From Candidatus Muproteobacteria bacterium RIFCSPHIGHO2_01_FULL_65_16 (lineage in GTDB: Bacteria; Pseudomonadota; Gammaproteobacteria; Acidiferrobacterales; Sulfurifustaceae), in contig MFSY01000066.1 of assembly GCA_001785175.1 (NCBI GenBank), forward strand, positions 1,095 to 8,056: a DNA stretch of 6,962 nt. The letters run 5' to 3'. The notes beneath the pieces are model-generated. The model saw only the letters and a list, made by a program, of their open reading frames with translations, searched no databases and was not told where the DNA came from. Each line of letters begins with the position of its first letter. Position 1 is the stretch's first letter. Made by a program: the position numbers and the translations under genes. Shown here one piece after another: positions 4,963 to 6,962 of this stretch.

Positions 4963-5062
4963 GACAGGATTAACAGGATTTCTCAGGATTTACAGGATTA
5001 CTTCGAGAATACTTTTTTAGGCCTTAATCTTGTTAATCCTGTTTCAATCCTGTTAATCCTGT
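4963..5062. repeat. Palindromic short-unit repeat, element E (CAGGATT family)
   Basis: CAGGATT occurs at 4965, 4974, 4984 and 4993 (spacings 9, 10, 9). The inverted form AATCCTG occurs at 5035, 5046 and 5055, with a one-base variant AATCTTG at 5026 (spacings 9, 11, 9). Four units per arm are thus arranged almost as mirror images around a 25-bp centre (5001-5025). The element starts 8 nt after the gcvH stop and ends shortly before the gcvPA ribosome binding site. TTGAA occurs just outside on both sides (4952-4956 and 5066-5070), which is too short to count as a target duplication. Confidence 0.86.
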
Positions 5063-5085
5063 GAATTGAATTATTAGGAAATACG

Positions 5086-6486
5086 ATGCCGTTCATACCG
5101 CATACCGACGCCGATATAAAAGCGATGCTCCAAAGCATCGGCGCCGGCTCGATCAACGCTCTCTTCGACGAGATTCCAGAGGCGCTGCGCGCCGGCAGGC
5201 TTACGCAGGTGCCCGAAGGCATGAGCGAAATGGAGGTCGCGCGGCTGATGGCGACCCGCGCGCAGCAGGATGGAACCTACATCAACTTCATCGGCGCCGG
5301 CGCCTACGAGCACCACATTCCGGCGGCGGTGTGGGAGATCGTGACGCGCGGCGAGTTCTACTCGGCATACACGCCGTACCAGGCCGAGGCGAGCCAGGGC
5401 ACGCTGCAACTGCTCTACGAATACCAGACCATGATGGCCTCGCTCACGGGCATGGATGTCTCGAACGCCTCGCTCTACGACGGCGCCTCGGGCCTGGCGG
5501 AGGCGGTGCTGATGGCGGTGCGGGCGCATAAAAAGGCGCGCCGGATCCTCATGCCGTCCACGGTGCATCCGATCTACCGCCGCGTCGTGCACGCCATCGT
5601 CAGGAACCAGGGGGTCGAGCTCATCGAGCTTCCGCACTGCACCGAAGGCGGCCACACGATTCCGGAGTCCCTCAAGAGATACGAGGGCGGCGAGTTCGCC
5701 GCGCTCGTGATCCCGCAGCCGAACTTTTTCGGCGTCTTGGAGGAAGTGGACGCACTCACCGATTGGGCGCATGCACAGAATATGTTCGCAATTGCGCTCG
5801 TTAACCCCACCGCGCTCGCCATGCTCACACCGCCGGGCGAGTGGGGCGCAAAGGGCGCGGACATCGCCGTCGGCGAGGGCCAGCCGCTGGGCGCGCCGCT
5901 TTCATCCGGCGGTCCGTATTTCGGCTTCATGTGCTGCAAGGAGCCGCTGATGCGGCAGATGCCAGGGCGCATCGTCGGGCGCACGGTGGACAAGGACGGC
6001 AAGCCCGGTTTCACGCTCACGCTTCAGGCGCGCGAGCAGCACATCCGACGCTCGAAGGCGACCTCCAACATCTGCACCAACCAGGGCCTGATGGTCGCCG
6101 CGGCGACCGTTTACATGGCGCTGCTCGGACCCGACGGGCTCGAGCGCGTGGCGGCCGCGTGTCATGCGCACACGCTGGCGCTGGTTGATAAGCTCACGGC
6201 GATCAAGGGTATCGAGCGCGTGTTCAACCGCCCGATTTTCCATGAGACTGTATTGCGCCTCGATATTCCCGTGAGCGACGCCTTACGAGCGCTCGAGGCC
6301 CAGGGTATACTCGGCGGCTACGACCTTAGCGAGCATTATCCACAGCTCGGCCAGTGCATGCTTGTGTGCGCCACCGAGACGCGCACGCCGGAGGACATCG
6401 AGCAATACGCGTTTCACCTGGAACGCGTTGTCAGCAAGCGTCGGCTCGATCCGCCGTGCGCGGTGAAAGCCAATCCCAACGCTTAA
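5086..6486 (+). CDS. gcvPA: Glycine dehydrogenase (decarboxylating) subunit 1, P-protein alpha
   Basis: The 466-residue product is the N-terminal-half subunit of a split P-protein, of normal length for GcvPA (about 450). It opens with [11 protein letters not shown], typical of the family, and has [12 protein letters not shown] (residues about 66-77), [13 protein letters not shown] (96-108), a [10 protein letters not shown] segment, and [18 protein letters not shown] near the end of the fold. Together with GcvPB, which carries the PLP-binding lysine, it decarboxylates glycine and loads the aminomethyl group onto GcvH. GcvPA alone is not expected to be active, and gcvPB is not in the window. 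ATG 5086 is preceded by AGGAA at 5076-5080. Confidence 0.97.
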   Translation: MPFIPHTDADIKAMLQSIGAGSINALFDEIPEALRAGRLTQVPEGMSEMEVARLMATRAQQDGTYINFIGAGAYEHHIPAAVWEIVTRGEFYSAYTPYQAEASQGTLQLLYEYQTMMASLTGMDVSNASLYDGASGLAEAVLMAVRAHKKARRILMPSTVHPIYRRVVHAIVRNQGVELIELPHCTEGGHTIPESLKRYEGGEFAALVIPQPNFFGVLEEVDALTDWAHAQNMFAIALVNPTALAMLTPPGEWGAKGADIAVGEGQPLGAPLSSGGPYFGFMCCKEPLMRQMPGRIVGRTVDKDGKPGFTLTLQAREQHIRRSKATSNICTNQGLMVAAATVYMALLGPDGLERVAAACHAHTLALVDKLTAIKGIERVFNRPIFHETVLRLDIPVSDALRALEAQGILGGYDLSEHYPQLGQCMLVCATETRTPEDIEQYAFHLERVVSKRRLDPPCAVKANPNA

Positions 6487-6503
6487 CCTTAAGGAGAAGT
6501 ACC

Positions 6504-6962
6504 ATGGCCAAAATCACCCTGCAAGGAAACCCGATCAACACCAACGGCGACCTGCCCAAGATCGGCGCCGCCGCCCCCGACTTCAAGCTGACCGACGCGG
6601 ATCTGAACGATGTTTCGCTCGCGAGCTTCAAGGGCAAAAAGAAACTTCTCAGCATCGTGCCGAGCCTGGATACGCCCGTGTGCGCCACGAGCACCAAGAA
6701 GTTCAACGACTACGCCAAGGGCCGCGGCGACGTGGTGATGCTGATCGTGTCGGCCGATCTGCCGTTCGCGCAGAAGCGCTTCTGCGCGGCCGAGAACACC
6801 GCCAACGTGAAGACGCTTTCGATGATGCGCGACAAGAACTTCGCCCGGGACTACGGCGTGCTGATCCAAGACGGCCCGCTCAAGGGCATCACCGCGCGCG
6901 CGATCGTGGTGCTGAACGAGGACGACAAGGTGATTTACCACCAGCTCGTGCCCGAGATCACG
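6504..6962 (+). CDS. tpx: Thiol peroxidase Tpx (atypical 2-Cys peroxiredoxin), 3' end cut off
   Basis: The frame is open to the window end, giving 153 residues of a family of about 165, so only the last dozen or so are missing. The protein reduces hydrogen and organic peroxides using thioredoxin. The peroxidatic motif is P53-S-L-D-T-P-V-C60 followed by A-T-S-T; the resolving cysteine is C94 in R-F-C-A-A-E. Both positions agree with the atypical 2-Cys class, which forms an intramolecular disulfide. Other family marks are A-P-D-F-K-L (24-29) and the T-A-R-A-I-V-V-L (130-137) segment. ATG 6504 has an excellent ribosome binding site, AAGGAG (6491-6496), with 7-nt spacing. It starts 17 nt after gcvPA with no terminator between, so it may be transcribed from the gcv promoter. 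Confidence 0.96.
   Translation, partial: MAKITLQGNPINTNGDLPKIGAAAPDFKLTDADLNDVSLASFKGKKKLLSIVPSLDTPVCATSTKKFNDYAKGRGDVVMLIVSADLPFAQKRFCAAENTANVKTLSMMRDKNFARDYGVLIQDGPLKGITARAIVVLNEDDKVIYHQLVPEIT

Noticed and set aside
4952..5070. TTGAA on both sides of element E as a target-site duplication
   Set aside because: Five bases are too few, the copies do not abut the units symmetrically, and the left one overlaps the gcvH stop codon.

Overview
The window reads as chromosomal DNA of a GC-rich, environmental proteobacterium, most probably a gammaproteobacterium. The pointers are an exported SH3/coiled-coil/anchor protein of the YgiM type followed by a DUF4124-glutaredoxin protein, a split glycine decarboxylase (gcvPA-type), a tandem glycine riboswitch, an atypical 2-Cys Tpx, and a Fur-like box before an iron permease. 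I cannot name the genus. All genes called here lie on the + strand.

Layout. Bases 1-253 hold the 3' part of a gene for a small charged repeat protein, closed by a strong intrinsic terminator (261-288). A gene-free stretch (289-591) contains a palindromic short-unit repeat (element A). Next come two exported proteins separated by 4 nt: an SH3-domain membrane-anchored protein (592-1131) and a DUF4124-glutaredoxin protein (1136-1636). A sigma70-type promoter with an overlapping Fur-like box (1712-1768) precedes an unidentified coding-like remnant (up to 1909) and an FTR1-family iron permease (1913-2770).

The second half is a glycine-cleavage operon: a good promoter (2800-2828), a tandem glycine riboswitch with a leader-linker helix (2836-3012), an intrinsic terminator (3013-3047), then gcvT (3330-4433), gcvH (4560-4955) and gcvPA (5086-6486). 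The thiol peroxidase gene tpx (from 6504, cut off by the window end) follows. The gcvPB gene needed to complete the P-protein is not in the window. GcvP decarboxylates glycine, GcvH carries the aminomethyl group on lipoyl-lysine, and GcvT passes the one-carbon unit to tetrahydrofolate; the riboswitch would switch the set on when glycine is abundant.

The most unusual content is non-coding. Five palindromic elements made of 7-10 bp reiterated units occupy the spacers. Each has its own unit sequence, but all share one architecture: 2-6 short direct repeats, a centre, then the same units inverted. Every spacer before or inside the gcv operon carries at least one. Between the riboswitch terminator and gcvT, one element (B) sits inside another (C). 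It is flanked by a perfect 7-bp direct repeat and bounded by imperfect terminal inverted repeats, and removing it in silico restores a regular three-unit arm of C. This is direct sequence evidence that at least one of these repeats moved as a unit, like a very small non-autonomous mobile element.
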